Source of the DNA: Pedobacter cryoconitis
GTDB taxonomy: Bacteria > Bacteroidota > Bacteroidia > Sphingobacteriales > Sphingobacteriaceae
Length of the DNA: 64,000 nucleotides
Direction: 5' to 3'
Assembly (NCBI RefSeq): GCF_014200595.1
Contig: NZ_JACHCG010000002.1
Span: 558,001-622,000, forward strand
Under the pieces are notes generated by a model. The model was given only the letters and a program-made list of their open reading frames with translations. It made no database searches and was not told the DNA's origin. Below, one piece after another: positions 1 to 8,426 of the stretch. Numbering within the stretch: the stretch's first letter is position 1; every line of letters starts with the position of its first letter. Both the position numbers and the translations under genes were made by a program.

Positions 1-546
1 ATTTCTTCCTTTTTTCCGGCAGATAGTATAGGCGTTGTCGTACTTAGTAATCAGCATGGTTCAAAAGTACCGGTTATAGTGAAAGATATAATTGTTGACA
101 GACTACTCCATCTAAAATATCAGGATTGGAATAGCAAAATTAAAAGTGAACGGGATAAAGCAGAGCTGGCCAGCGCTAAGGAAAAGAAAAAAGCAATAGA
201 AACTCAGCATAACCCTTCCACGCATGCGCTAAAAGATTTTGCCGGAAGCTATACTCATCCTGCTTATGGTACAATGAAGATCTACGTGCAGAACGATTCC
301 CTGTTTGCAAAGAGCAAAATCCGTACTTATTGGTTAAGACATGCTAATTACGATATTTTTGAGTTGTTTGATAAAGACCCTAAAGATGGGGTGAATATCA
401 CTACAGGGTATGCTGGTTTTAATCTGCAATTCCATATGAATTTATCCGGAAATATTGATGGTTTTGAAGCTCAGCTTGAAAGTAAATTAAAACCATTTTT
501 ATTTGCCAGAGTGGAAGATGTTAAACAGCTTAAAGCTCCTGAATAA
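1..546 (+). CDS. Serine hydrolase (beta-lactamase family) with DUF3471 domain, 3' part only
   Basis: The reading frame is open from the first base of the window, so the gene starts outside it; a GTG at 79 is probably internal, because the codons before it (FPADSIGVVVLSNQHG) are the usual end of a beta-lactamase/class C-like serine hydrolase domain. Residues after this form a Lys/Glu-rich helix and then a small beta-rich domain (FAGSYTHPAYGTMKIYV) typical of DUF3471, which follows such hydrolases in Bacteroidota. The catalytic SxxK and YxN motifs would lie upstream and cannot be checked. The likely product is a periplasmic or outer-membrane-facing esterase or peptidase; the substrate is unknown. 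It ends at a strong hairpin shared with the convergent gene. Confidence 0.75.
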   Translation: MSSFFPADSIGVVVLSNQHGSKVPVIVKDIIVDRLLHLKYQDWNSKIKSERDKAELASAKEKKKAIETQHNPSTHALKDFAGSYTHPAYGTMKIYVQNDSLFAKSKIRTYWLRHANYDIFELFDKDPKDGVNITTGYAGFNLQFHMNLSGNIDGFEAQLESKLKPFLFARVEDVKQLKAPE

Positions 547-589
547 AATAAGCTTAAGGGAGTTGTCAAAACTCCCTTAAGCTTATTTT
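546..589. terminator. Bidirectional rho-independent terminator
   Basis: Near-perfect 19-bp inverted repeat (arms 546-564 and 570-588, 5-nt loop) with A-rich sequence on the left and T-rich on the right. It sits between the convergent ends of the serine hydrolase and the sterol desaturase-like gene and overlaps both stop codons. Confidence 0.85.
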
Positions 590-1398
590 GGTTTATTTTT
601 CCTGAAAAATGGGAATTTAATCAATTGAAGAAAGTTTGAAGGAGAGTGGCCGTGGTATACGTCCAGTCCAAATTTAATCTCGCTTGCCTTCATTTCCTTG
701 TATGTACCAAATAACCTGTCCCAGATACTGAATACGTCGCCATAATTGCAGTCTGTATAAGGCAGTTCAAAGTGATGATGTACATGGTGAAGGTTAGGGG
801 TGATAAATAATAAACCACATATCTTTTCAGTTTTAGCAGGTAACTGCAAATAAGTATGTGCAATTAAATTTGCAAAGGTCTGTACGGTTTGTCTTAGTAA
901 AAGCAGGCCGATAGAAGCTCCGGCAAGAAATACCCAGATCACCTGAAAACATACTCTGACAAAAGTCTCTCCGGGGTGTTCCCTTACAGTAGTAGACACA
1001 TCCATTTCTATATCGGTATGGTGAACCAGGTGGAAATTCCAGAGCGGGCCGGCTTTATGCATAATCACATGATAAACGTATTCGAAAAAGTCCATTAAAA
1101 AGAAACCAGCAACGTATTTTATCCATGCACTTTGGCTATGTGGCAACAAGTATAAAATTCCCCAGTGATGCAGGGTGACCCAGCCTGAAACAAAGATTAC
1201 CAGAACGGTCATAGCGAGCTGAATTGGAAGGGCAGTCAGGATAAACATCAGGTTAATGGAAGTATGTTGCCATTTCTCTTTTAGGGAATGTAAGGCCACT
1301 CTGAATTCTGCAAGCCAGATAGAAACGATAACTACAAGGTATAAAATGATTTGTATGAGTGTTCCATGATCATTTAGCATGGAGGATATCGTGTTCAT
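583..1398 (-). CDS. Sterol desaturase / fatty acid hydroxylase family membrane protein
   Basis: About 271 aa with four or more hydrophobic segments and the His clusters of the family: EYVYHVIMH, FHLVHHTD and the C-terminal NLHHVHHHFELPYTDCNYG, followed by the usual IWDRLFGTY. These histidines bind a di-iron centre used to hydroxylate or desaturate lipids in the inner membrane; the actual substrate is unknown. A longer frame begins at 1449, but a -7-type promoter element lies at 1458-1465, which would leave no leader for that start, so the ATG at 1398 (MNTISSML) is preferred. It stands alone on the minus strand, separate from the secretion genes that follow. Confidence 0.8.
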   Translation of the reverse strand: MNTISSMLNDHGTLIQIILYLVVIVSIWLAEFRVALHSLKEKWQHTSINLMFILTALPIQLAMTVLVIFVSGWVTLHHWGILYLLPHSQSAWIKYVAGFFLMDFFEYVYHVIMHKAGPLWNFHLVHHTDIEMDVSTTVREHPGETFVRVCFQVIWVFLAGASIGLLLLRQTVQTFANLIAHTYLQLPAKTEKICGLLFITPNLHHVHHHFELPYTDCNYGDVFSIWDRLFGTYKEMKASEIKFGLDVYHGHSPSNFLQLIKFPFFRKNKPK

Positions 1399-1457
1399 GG
1401 TGTGGTGGTTATGAATTTTAAATTTAATATAAACAAGAATAGGATTCAATACTGTAG

Positions 1458-1465
1458 CAAAACTA
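1458..1465 (-). promoter_or_regulatory. Candidate -7 element for the sterol desaturase-like gene
   Basis: On the minus strand the sequence reads TAGTTTTG, matching the Bacteroidota TAnnTTTG consensus. Transcription would begin near 1451, about 50 nt before the preferred start codon. No clear -33 TTTG is seen. Confidence 0.35.
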
Positions 1466-1574
1466 AAGTTATAACATGTTTCTTTACCACCACATTAAAA
1501 GGCGATTAAAATCGATTAATTCAGATTTTGTGATGCTATTGCGGAAGCAATTAAATAAGGATGTTTTTTAAACA

Positions 1575-1616
1575 AAAAAGGCTATCATCTAATAGAAAGA
1601 TAATAGCCTTTTTTTA
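1575..1616 (-). terminator. Terminator downstream of tssK
   Basis: Inverted repeat AAAAAGGCTATCATCT / AGATAATAGCCTTTTT (one mismatch, short loop), with flanking A and T tracts on each side. It lies just after the tssK stop on the minus strand and could also work on the other strand. Confidence 0.75.
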
Positions 1617-1629
1617 TTTGAAAATGAGT

Positions 1630-2787
1630 TTAGTCCAGTAAAGTCCAGGTTCTTTTGGTTTGAACCTGCTGTACCATTTGCTGTTCTGCAACCACAATAT
1701 TTTCTTTTCGCTGCCCGATATATTCAAGCATGCTTAGTTTATTCCAGAGTGCAACCATTACTTTTAAGAATTCTTCAATGGTTGACATCGAAGCGTGGAT
1801 ATTCTGGTGGTCATAGATCATTTCGATATTACGCGCCAGCAATTCTTCAAAATTCCCGGGAGTGACATCACGCCATTCATAGAAATATTTCAGCATTTCT
1901 TCTCTTTCTTTAGGCTCGATCAGTTTGATGCCCGTGAAAAATACGTGCGCCAGGTTTGAACAGTAACCTACAATATAAACAGGTGACTGCTGATAACCCA
2001 GGTTCCTGTAATTGAAAAAGATCTGGGCAATATAGTCCAGCAGTTTTTCAGACAGTAAGCGAATGTTTTTTCCAAGAGGGGTAATAGAATCTCTGGCAGC
2101 AGTTTTATCGATGATTTTAAAAGCCGCTAATTGCAGATCATTGATCAGTGTACTGAACGATTCATAATATCTGATCAGGCCCGGGTGGCTCACGATAGAG
2201 CTGCTTGGTGGAATATAACTGGCGTTGATAGAAATCCTGCCATTCTCCAGTACAAACTGTCCGATAGTCAAATGATAGTTATCAGTTGCATTCGGAGTCA
2301 TTTCAGCTGCCGGAAGAATTGATATGCTATATTTTTTGCTGATGTCGGGATATCTTGGCGGGTTATCCTGTGGATCGGGAGTTCCTGAAGGCACTCTGTC
2401 AAAAGGATTCACCAGCAGCAGAATGTTATAAATCGCAACTTTAGAATAATCAGTATTCTCATTGCTGAAAAACTGGCTGTAAGAAAGCTGATTATCATAG
2501 TTTGAGGTATTCGGAATATCAATCCTGCATCCTTCGGCAGTAATTGCATTACAATGCCTTACTTTGATTTCAATATGGTTTGTGGCCTTTTCTGAGATTT
2601 CTATATCATGTGATACACGCTCGCCAGCAAAGGGGGGAAGCAGACCATAATTGAAGTTGTTGAGCGATATCGAGTTGGCATCTCTCACAAAGTCCTGGTT
2701 AAACTGATCGGTAGCAACAAAATGGCTGCTTGATAGTTTCATCCCATCCACCCAGTTAACGGGTTTGTATTTTAATGGTGAAATCAT
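1630..2787 (-). CDS. tssK: Type VI secretion baseplate subunit TssK
   Basis: This 385-aa protein begins with the characteristic TssK opening (KYKPVNWVDGMKLSSSHFVATDQF, in which Trp-x-x-Gly-Met and the following helix recall the W-x-G-M/L-L-x-P-x-HF signature) and has the beta-rich shell domain followed by a helical C-terminal half. In known systems TssK trimers link the TssF/G/E wedge to the membrane complex. It is encoded 10 bp after tssN on the same strand, fitting that baseplate-membrane connection. It is shorter than the roughly 440-aa proteobacterial proteins, as usual in Bacteroidota systems. A terminator follows it. Confidence 0.85.
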   Translation of the reverse strand: MISPLKYKPVNWVDGMKLSSSHFVATDQFNQDFVRDANSISLNNFNYGLLPPFAGERVSHDIEISEKATNHIEIKVRHCNAITAEGCRIDIPNTSNYDNQLSYSQFFSNENTDYSKVAIYNILLLVNPFDRVPSGTPDPQDNPPRYPDISKKYSISILPAAEMTPNATDNYHLTIGQFVLENGRISINASYIPPSSSIVSHPGLIRYYESFSTLINDLQLAAFKIIDKTAARDSITPLGKNIRLLSEKLLDYIAQIFFNYRNLGYQQSPVYIVGYCSNLAHVFFTGIKLIEPKEREEMLKYFYEWRDVTPGNFEELLARNIEMIYDHQNIHASMSTIEEFLKVMVALWNKLSMLEYIGQRKENIVVAEQQMVQQVQTKRTWTLLD

Positions 2788-2797
2788 AGTGTTTTAA

Positions 2798-3691
2798 TTA
2801 GATGAAAATAGATTCGTCTCCGATTGTTTCGGGCTTATTGGCGTTTTCAGATACTCTTTTTGCGTAAATAGTAACTTTCTCTGTAATGCGGTTATTGACA
2901 ATGTCGTGGTCTGGATCTATGAAAATATTCTTCTTGAAGAAGGATGTTTTGATAAAAAATATCCATTTATAAGATTCTCCATCTTCGCCGATATATTTAA
3001 CAGGGCTTTTAGGGAATTTAAGGTTATAATCTTCAATGAATTTATAAAACCAGTTACCGAATATCATATTTTCCGGCGCTTTAGCTTTAACACGTAAAGG
3101 CTCAGGATCACTGGTGTTTTTATACAATTCCAGTTCCAGTACAAGCATACGGTCAAAATCCAGGTGATCCATATCAATATTGATCGGGGTGGAAGGATAT
3201 TGCCAGATTTTATAAATCTCTGTAGGGATGCTGATCAGCGCAACATAGGCCCACCAGAAAAGTAAAGGGACAATAAAGGTCAGAATACTGGTTGCTGCCC
3301 ACAGACCGAAGTGAATATCACTTAGCCAGTTGAAGGCCAGCTGAAACAAATAAAAGCTAAGCAGTGAACCGACTAATATGCCGAATACAATAAAAAGCTT
3401 TCTGTCCAGCAGCTCTTTTGGATATTTTTTCGTGAACAGGTAAACAAAAAAAGTACCGGTCATCAGGTAATAGATTTGACAGATAATATATCCCCAGGGC
3501 ATAAAATCAAAGCTCAGAAAGCCAAGAAAGCCGGGAAGGGCAAGTACTAAACTTAATACGAGGATGCCAATGATCAGTCTTTTGTTATTAAGAAATTGAT
3601 TTTTCTTATTTACAATTGAGAGCAGCGCAGCGGATACAACAAATATTAAAGGGAATAATAAATATCGGATAAAGAATGATTGAACGTCCAT
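2798..3691 (-). CDS. tssN: T6SS-iii membrane protein TssN
   Basis: This 297-aa protein has about five or six membrane segments in its first 165 residues (starting FFIRYLLFPLIFVVSAALL) and then a soluble, presumably cytoplasmic domain of about 130 residues rich in aromatic and acidic residues. Size, topology and position directly before tssK match TssN, the Bacteroidota-specific membrane-complex protein reported to connect that complex with the baseplate. It replaces the TssJLM anchor of Proteobacteria, none of which is found here. It is co-transcribed with tssK and divergent from tssG, with a 117-bp shared upstream region. Confidence 0.85.
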   Translation of the reverse strand: MDVQSFFIRYLLFPLIFVVSAALLSIVNKKNQFLNNKRLIIGILVLSLVLALPGFLGFLSFDFMPWGYIICQIYYLMTGTFFVYLFTKKYPKELLDRKLFIVFGILVGSLLSFYLFQLAFNWLSDIHFGLWAATSILTFIVPLLFWWAYVALISIPTEIYKIWQYPSTPINIDMDHLDFDRMLVLELELYKNTSDPEPLRVKAKAPENMIFGNWFYKFIEDYNLKFPKSPVKYIGEDGESYKWIFFIKTSFFKKNIFIDPDHDIVNNRITEKVTIYAKRVSENANKPETIGDESIFI

Positions 3692-3808
3692 TAAATTGTA
3701 CTTGATGTTTTTGTTTAACTGTTAACAAATATAATACCTTAAATCTATCAAAATAAGAATGGTATAGTTATTAGTGTATATTAGTTTAATTATACCGTAA
3801 ATAAATAT

Positions 3809-4747
3809 ATGAAACAGAGGCTGCATTTAAGGAATGATCTCAATACTGATTTTGAAGCTATCACAAAAGTTGCAGAGTTAATAGAGAATGGTGACTTTCA
3901 CACTGATCAGATTGCAGTACTTCCTGTAGGTGCAAAACAACGGGCTTATGCGAAGGATATCAGCAACCATTCATTTTATTATTCGGATAGTAAACGCAAG
4001 GACTGTTTAACTATAGAGGTTAACCAGGAGGGTTTTTATGATATGCTGCCCGAAGGACTGTTCCATACGCCGCCAACGGGTAGTGCAGGCATGTCTGAAG
4101 AGGAAATGGTGGAAGATGTACGCCTTAGACGGACAGAGGAAAAGGATGCCAGAAAGTTCTTCATGCCCTTTGAGGCGGAGGTCAATTATCTTAAAACAGT
4201 TTTGCAGCTTTATGAAAACAGGCTGGATAAAAGGACAACTTACAACGACCTGACGAATATCTTTGCTGCGGGTTGGAAAGAGTTCGAATTGCTTGATAAA
4301 GAACAAAGTATAATCTGGATGCATTTTTTGCCGGTGATCCATCAGAAAAGGAATGACCTGAAATTTCTCGGACAACTGTTAACTGTTCTTTTTAAAGTTC
4401 CGGTAGAAGCGGTTTTAAAAAGTACAAATGTGAAGCCTTCACCAATTGATGAAGGGTTGCAATTCAGGCTGGGCTCGGGAGCTTTGGGAATAAACTCTAT
4501 TATCGGCAGCAGCTTTTTAAGTGATGAGGAACAGGTGTTTATCAATGTGGGGCCTGCGGACATCAATAAGCTGGTTAATTTTATGCCGGGCACTGCGCAT
4601 GCGCATTTAATAGATCTGGCCGTATCTTATCTGGTGCCTGTTGAAACTGAAGTGACTACAAATTTAATAGCCGGCGAGCGAAACCAGGTGGGATCACTGG
4701 GCGCAGATACCAATAATTCCTATTTAGGCTATACTGTATATCTTTAA
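3809..4747 (+). CDS. tssG: Type VI secretion baseplate subunit TssG-like
   Basis: This 312-aa soluble protein ends with the layout of TssG: a run around LGSGALGINSIIGSSF, a segment on a late helix (AHAHLIDLAVSYL), and the C-terminal aromatic end YLGYTVYL, resembling the LGWxxWL tail of proteobacterial TssG. TssG dimerises and, with two TssF copies, makes the baseplate wedge. The call also rests on being the only unassigned gene in the baseplate block. Unlike most loci, where tssF and tssG are co-directional neighbours, it is on the opposite strand from tssF and the two stop codons are only 18 bp apart. It is preceded by an AT-rich region shared with tssN. Confidence 0.75.
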   Translation: MKQRLHLRNDLNTDFEAITKVAELIENGDFHTDQIAVLPVGAKQRAYAKDISNHSFYYSDSKRKDCLTIEVNQEGFYDMLPEGLFHTPPTGSAGMSEEEMVEDVRLRRTEEKDARKFFMPFEAEVNYLKTVLQLYENRLDKRTTYNDLTNIFAAGWKEFELLDKEQSIIWMHFLPVIHQKRNDLKFLGQLLTVLFKVPVEAVLKSTNVKPSPIDEGLQFRLGSGALGINSIIGSSFLSDEEQVFINVGPADINKLVNFMPGTAHAHLIDLAVSYLVPVETEVTTNLIAGERNQVGSLGADTNNSYLGYTVYL

Positions 4748-4765
4748 CCCAGGATCGCTTTCTTT

Positions 4766-6619
4766 TTAACTCAGTAAAAGCCTGTAATGAATATTCATCG
4801 TGCTGCGGATTTCCAGCTTGGATTTAGTTAAGCTGAGCATAGATTTCCATTCCTCTTCATTGAGCTCGTTCTGCTGCGCAGGGGTAATGATAATGTCCGT
4901 AGTTTTAAGAAAGCCTTCTTTTGGATTTTGTGCGGGCATCAGTCCTTTGCGGATATTTACAGTCTTGATCTTGTTCCCTAATTCAAAAAAGCAGAAGTTA
5001 ATAATGTCCGATTGGGTAACCAGCCTGTTGCCCGTTGTGAGCCCGTATTTATAGGCCTGAACCCTGTTAGTTGCATTTAATCTGGATCTTCCTCCTTTGG
5101 TATTACTTAATAAAAACAGGCTTTCGGGTATTGTTTTACTGCTTTCAAAAGATTGCAGGTGACTCCCGGATTTGATTTGATTGCCCATTTCTGCATTCGT
5201 TGACCAGAATTCAAGAAACAGGATATCTGCATTGTTTAAGGGTTTGACAATGATATAATTCAGCAGTTCTTTAATGGTAATCAGCTGTGCTTTTGTCTTT
5301 TGTTCAATGATAGAGATATTTTGTTCCAGTTCTTTTAAAGAACTGTTCAGAAAATCAGACCCATAGGCAGAAAATGCAGCCTTCTCGTCTCTCAGCAGTT
5401 CAAACAGATAGTCTACAATTTCTTTTGCATTTCTATTGTCAAAGCGTTCTGATCCTCCGTAACGTATTGAAAATGAACCTGCATTCGCATCATCGTCATG
5501 GCTATGCGGAATTTCAGTGTAATAGTTTCCTGCTTTATCAGTCAGGGAATCTACACAAAGGAACTGATCATGATCCTGAAGTTTGATGGGCATAATATTG
5601 GTCATCATTTTCAGCCGGTGCTTAAAGTCATGTATCCTTTTGTTGACCACTGGAAAGGCATTGATGGAAACATGCAATTCATCGAGCATGGCTTCATTAA
5701 TTGCAGCAGGGAAAACGACTTTTAACCATAGAATTGGCTTTTTAAAGCTGGTCAGGCTGCCTGTTTGAAATACAATATCAAATTCTTTCGGGTAATTTTG
5801 AAGATAAGGCTGATGTGGAAAGATGTTTTCCTCGTCAACGGTCAGGAACCTATTCGCGTAGAAAGCGGTAACGTCTTGCGTAATCAGGTTTAAAACATCC
5901 TGATTATCAAAGGGGGACTGCCTGTTTTGTTCTGGCTCGACGTAGAATTTATTTAAAGAAAGATTAACCGGCAGATCGTTCAAAAACCATTTGGATAGGG
6001 CAATAAGGTCGTATACGCTATCATTGACAGCATAATTACGCCAGTCAAAATAGAAACTTAGTCCGGGCAAAAGGTTTACTGCTGGTGGGTTTTCAATGCC
6101 GATGTAGAGGGTGTTTTTCTCCAGGCCTTCTCCGGGATTACTATGGGTGAGCAAAGTCTTATTGTGCTGTGCATCAATCTTAAATATATTACTCCCATTG
6201 GCCAGATAAGCGATTTCTGAATGAAATACTTTAACGGCTTTTAAAGGGCTGAAAAAGATATCTGATGTGTTTTCACCGCTATTTTCACTTTTATCTTTCA
6301 GCCTTTTTCTAAAGAAGAATTGCGTTTTGGTATCAATTGTCTCTATGGGTTCAATAGCACGTGCATGTAATATAGCATGTGCAGGAAGGGCAGAGGTCAG
6401 GGTATCTGAAGCTAAAATTCGGGAAATACGATCCAGAATCCGGTTTTCCAGATTTTTTACGTCATTCGAAACATTGAAAAGTTCTGTGCTTAATGCTTCA
6501 ATCAGCAATTTAACCAGCGGATCAAAGTCATTTGTGTTTTTTATACCCCAGTAATCCAATGCATTTTTTAAAATCCTGTTTCTTATTTCGTCTTTGGAGG
6601 AGTAAAATATGTTCTTCAT
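4766..6619 (-). CDS. tssF: Type VI secretion baseplate subunit TssF
   Basis: This 617-aa protein starts with the TssF pattern of a helical N-terminus (DEIRNRILKNALDYWG), followed by DFDPLVKLLIEALSTELF and a segment with PAHAILHARAIEP, which corresponds to the conserved P-x-x-x-x-x-x-A-P region of the family (VasA/ImpG). The middle and C-terminal parts are beta-rich and include a late R-V-x-A-Y-K-Y-G-L-T-T-G-N-R-L-V-T region. TssF forms the wedge with TssG and TssE around the VgrG spike. It lies between tssE (same strand, 162-bp gap) and the oppositely oriented tssG. Confidence 0.85.
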   Translation of the reverse strand: MKNIFYSSKDEIRNRILKNALDYWGIKNTNDFDPLVKLLIEALSTELFNVSNDVKNLENRILDRISRILASDTLTSALPAHAILHARAIEPIETIDTKTQFFFRKRLKDKSENSGENTSDIFFSPLKAVKVFHSEIAYLANGSNIFKIDAQHNKTLLTHSNPGEGLEKNTLYIGIENPPAVNLLPGLSFYFDWRNYAVNDSVYDLIALSKWFLNDLPVNLSLNKFYVEPEQNRQSPFDNQDVLNLITQDVTAFYANRFLTVDEENIFPHQPYLQNYPKEFDIVFQTGSLTSFKKPILWLKVVFPAAINEAMLDELHVSINAFPVVNKRIHDFKHRLKMMTNIMPIKLQDHDQFLCVDSLTDKAGNYYTEIPHSHDDDANAGSFSIRYGGSERFDNRNAKEIVDYLFELLRDEKAAFSAYGSDFLNSSLKELEQNISIIEQKTKAQLITIKELLNYIIVKPLNNADILFLEFWSTNAEMGNQIKSGSHLQSFESSKTIPESLFLLSNTKGGRSRLNATNRVQAYKYGLTTGNRLVTQSDIINFCFFELGNKIKTVNIRKGLMPAQNPKEGFLKTTDIIITPAQQNELNEEEWKSMLSLTKSKLEIRSTMNIHYRLLLS

Positions 6620-6781
6620 TTAGCGTTTGGTTGTGCTTTGTAATGGTAAAGATCGTGTAAGCTTAAGTAATTTAATTTAAAACAGTAATGTTGTCCTGTT
6701 TTTATCGTATTGTAACAGATTTGTGATGTAGTGTGCTGTATATAAATTAGTTCAGTGTTTCCTTTAAATAGAACACTATAG

Positions 6782-7216
6782 CTAGCTTGAAAGTGGACTT
6801 AAGAATAAGCCAGTGTTAAAATAATATTTTTCTCCTGTAATATTCATTTTTCCCCAGATAGAAATATCTACTTTTTTCTTGATTTCTGTAACATTTCTGA
6901 GAGAAAATTTCTTTTCTACTTCGGTCATATTGATTTCAACCTCAACCTGATACAGGCGGCGTTCATATTCGGTAATAGATCTGAGTAAAGATTGTCTGAA
7001 CTTTTCTTCCCAGGTTGTTTCACTTACTATTAATTCGAAGTCTAAATCCCATATTTCGCACCCAAAGTTCCTGTTATGCCTGTGTTCTCCATATCTGGTA
7101 AAAATAATTAACTCTATATTCTGAGAGATAGACTTGCCTAAATCGGCCTCTGTAAGGTCTTTGTTCTCGAGAATATTTTTTAATCGAAATGGTTTGTTGT
7201 ATAAGAAATCTGACAT
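6782..7216 (-). CDS. tssE: Type VI secretion baseplate subunit TssE (gp25-like)
   Basis: This 144-aa protein has the gp25/TssE fold signature: an N-terminal helix, the NIELIIFTRYGEHRHNRNFG segment, the core WEEKFRQSLLRSITEYERRL (equivalent to the I-x-x-x-I-x-x-Y-E-P-R-L motif, here with Arg in place of Pro) and an ending beta hairpin. TssE starts sheath polymerisation at the baseplate. It heads the tssE-tssF direction and is divergent from the envelope/sheath operon starting at 7366, so the 149-bp AT-rich interval probably holds both promoters. Confidence 0.85.
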   Translation of the reverse strand: MSDFLYNKPFRLKNILENKDLTEADLGKSISQNIELIIFTRYGEHRHNRNFGCEIWDLDFELIVSETTWEEKFRQSLLRSITEYERRLYQVEVEINMTEVEKKFSLRNVTEIKKKVDISIWGKMNITGEKYYFNTGLFLSPLSS

Positions 7217-7365
7217 CAGTTACTACTTAAATGGAACAATAATTGGTAAATGGTTAATCAATATTACGTCCAAAATTTATATATTGGAATATAATACTAA
7301 CAGAATTTCAATAAACATGTTACTATAATTAAAATCTTAAACCTCTCGAATCTAATATACTTCTG

Positions 7366-7887
7366 ATGAAACCTATCAATGCTCAGGAACTGAACAAGTC
7401 ATACCGGCTCTTTATTTTTAATTTTATTTCCCTAACCATTTTCGCCGTCATCTGCGTTTACCTGTTTTTTGCAGCGTCCAGATTTGAGTACGAACTTTTG
7501 GAGAAGGAAGTAAAGCAAACAGAACAGCTGCTGTCAAAACGGAAAGATATCAATACTAAATTTGATATGATCCTGTTAAGGTTCAAACAACTTTCCAAAT
7601 ACACCTCCATCAATTCTGAGGAGATGAATAATCAGGCGATCATGCTTGAAGATATTCAAAATACAAATTTCAAAATCAAAGACATCATTAAAAAAGAAAA
7701 GACGACAGTCAGCAGTTTCCTTTTGTATAAAAAAATGACTGATGATGTTTCCCAGATGGCAGGAATCCAGGATTCACTGTTTACCACGAGATTTCAGATT
7801 GAAAATGTAAAAACACAATTGGATGCTTGTTTCAAAACGAATAACAATGCCGCTAAAAAAATAAGAGGGGGAAGGTTTACTAGGTAA
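7366..7887 (+). CDS. T6SS-iii membrane-complex protein, probable TssQ- or TssO-type
   Basis: This 173-aa bitopic protein has one membrane segment at about residues 18-38 (FIFNFISLTIFAVICVYLFF) and then a mostly helical, coiled-coil-prone periplasmic part up to a basic tail (KKIRGGRFTR). It is the first gene of the plus-strand operon, 2 bp before the next. In the published Bacteroides system the membrane-complex genes are ordered tssN-Q-O-P-R; by order this would be TssQ, but it has no lipobox, and its size and topology are so like the following protein that a TssO-family duplicate is equally possible. The T6SS role is firm; the letter is not. Confidence 0.65.
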   Translation: MKPINAQELNKSYRLFIFNFISLTIFAVICVYLFFAASRFEYELLEKEVKQTEQLLSKRKDINTKFDMILLRFKQLSKYTSINSEEMNNQAIMLEDIQNTNFKIKDIIKKEKTTVSSFLLYKKMTDDVSQMAGIQDSLFTTRFQIENVKTQLDACFKTNNNAAKKIRGGRFTR

Positions 7888-7889
7888 TT

Positions 7890-8387
7890 ATGATTAAATT
7901 AAGTATAAAAGAACGAAGAGATCAATTCCTTTTTTTTATAGGGATATTTCTGTTTACCACCGCATTATTAAGCTTCGGTTTGTTTTACGATTATGGTAGT
8001 GGCCGGGTAGTTTCCAAGCAGGATCTTGCTGATAAACTGGAACAGAATGCTGAATTTGAAGCTACAGTTAAAGAACAGCGCGCTACAATTGATACTACTT
8101 ATAAAGACATTATGACTTTTGATCCCGGGGTACAGGCTGTATTTCTGGAGAATGATATCAAGAACTCGATGGCTTCTATTAAATCGAATTATGAGCGTAA
8201 AGCATATGATGTACGTTACAAAACATTTTTACAGGCTTCTCAGCTTTACAGTGATTTGTTTTATAACAGAAGAGAACTTAAAGGAAATAACAAGGATATA
8301 GACAAATTGAACAAATCTTTAGAAGATTGTAAGTTATCTACCCGCCAGCTCAGACAAACCATGGGCAGCCAGCCGAACCAGAGATAA
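7890..8387 (+). CDS. tssO: T6SS-iii membrane-complex protein TssO-like
   Basis: This 165-aa protein begins with a short basic cytoplasmic end (IKERRDQF), a membrane segment at about residues 13-31, and a charged helical periplasmic region ending in a Gln/Asn-rich tail. The K-E-R-R-x-x-F lead into the membrane helix and its place between the first envelope protein and the PKD-type protein fit TssO of the Bacteroidota membrane complex. It is translationally close to both neighbours. It also resembles the preceding protein in length and design, so the pair may be a diverged duplication. The assignment is by context and topology, not by an aligned match. Confidence 0.65.
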   Translation: MIKLSIKERRDQFLFFIGIFLFTTALLSFGLFYDYGSGRVVSKQDLADKLEQNAEFEATVKEQRATIDTTYKDIMTFDPGVQAVFLENDIKNSMASIKSNYERKAYDVRYKTFLQASQLYSDLFYNRRELKGNNKDIDKLNKSLEDCKLSTRQLRQTMGSQPNQR

Positions 8388-8426
8388 CCAACCCGAACTG
8401 AATTAATAAAAACAAAATATAAACCT

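Noticed and set aside
4007..4593. Antisense open frames inside tssG
   Set aside because: They are shadows of the tssG codons, without signals or recognisable domains.
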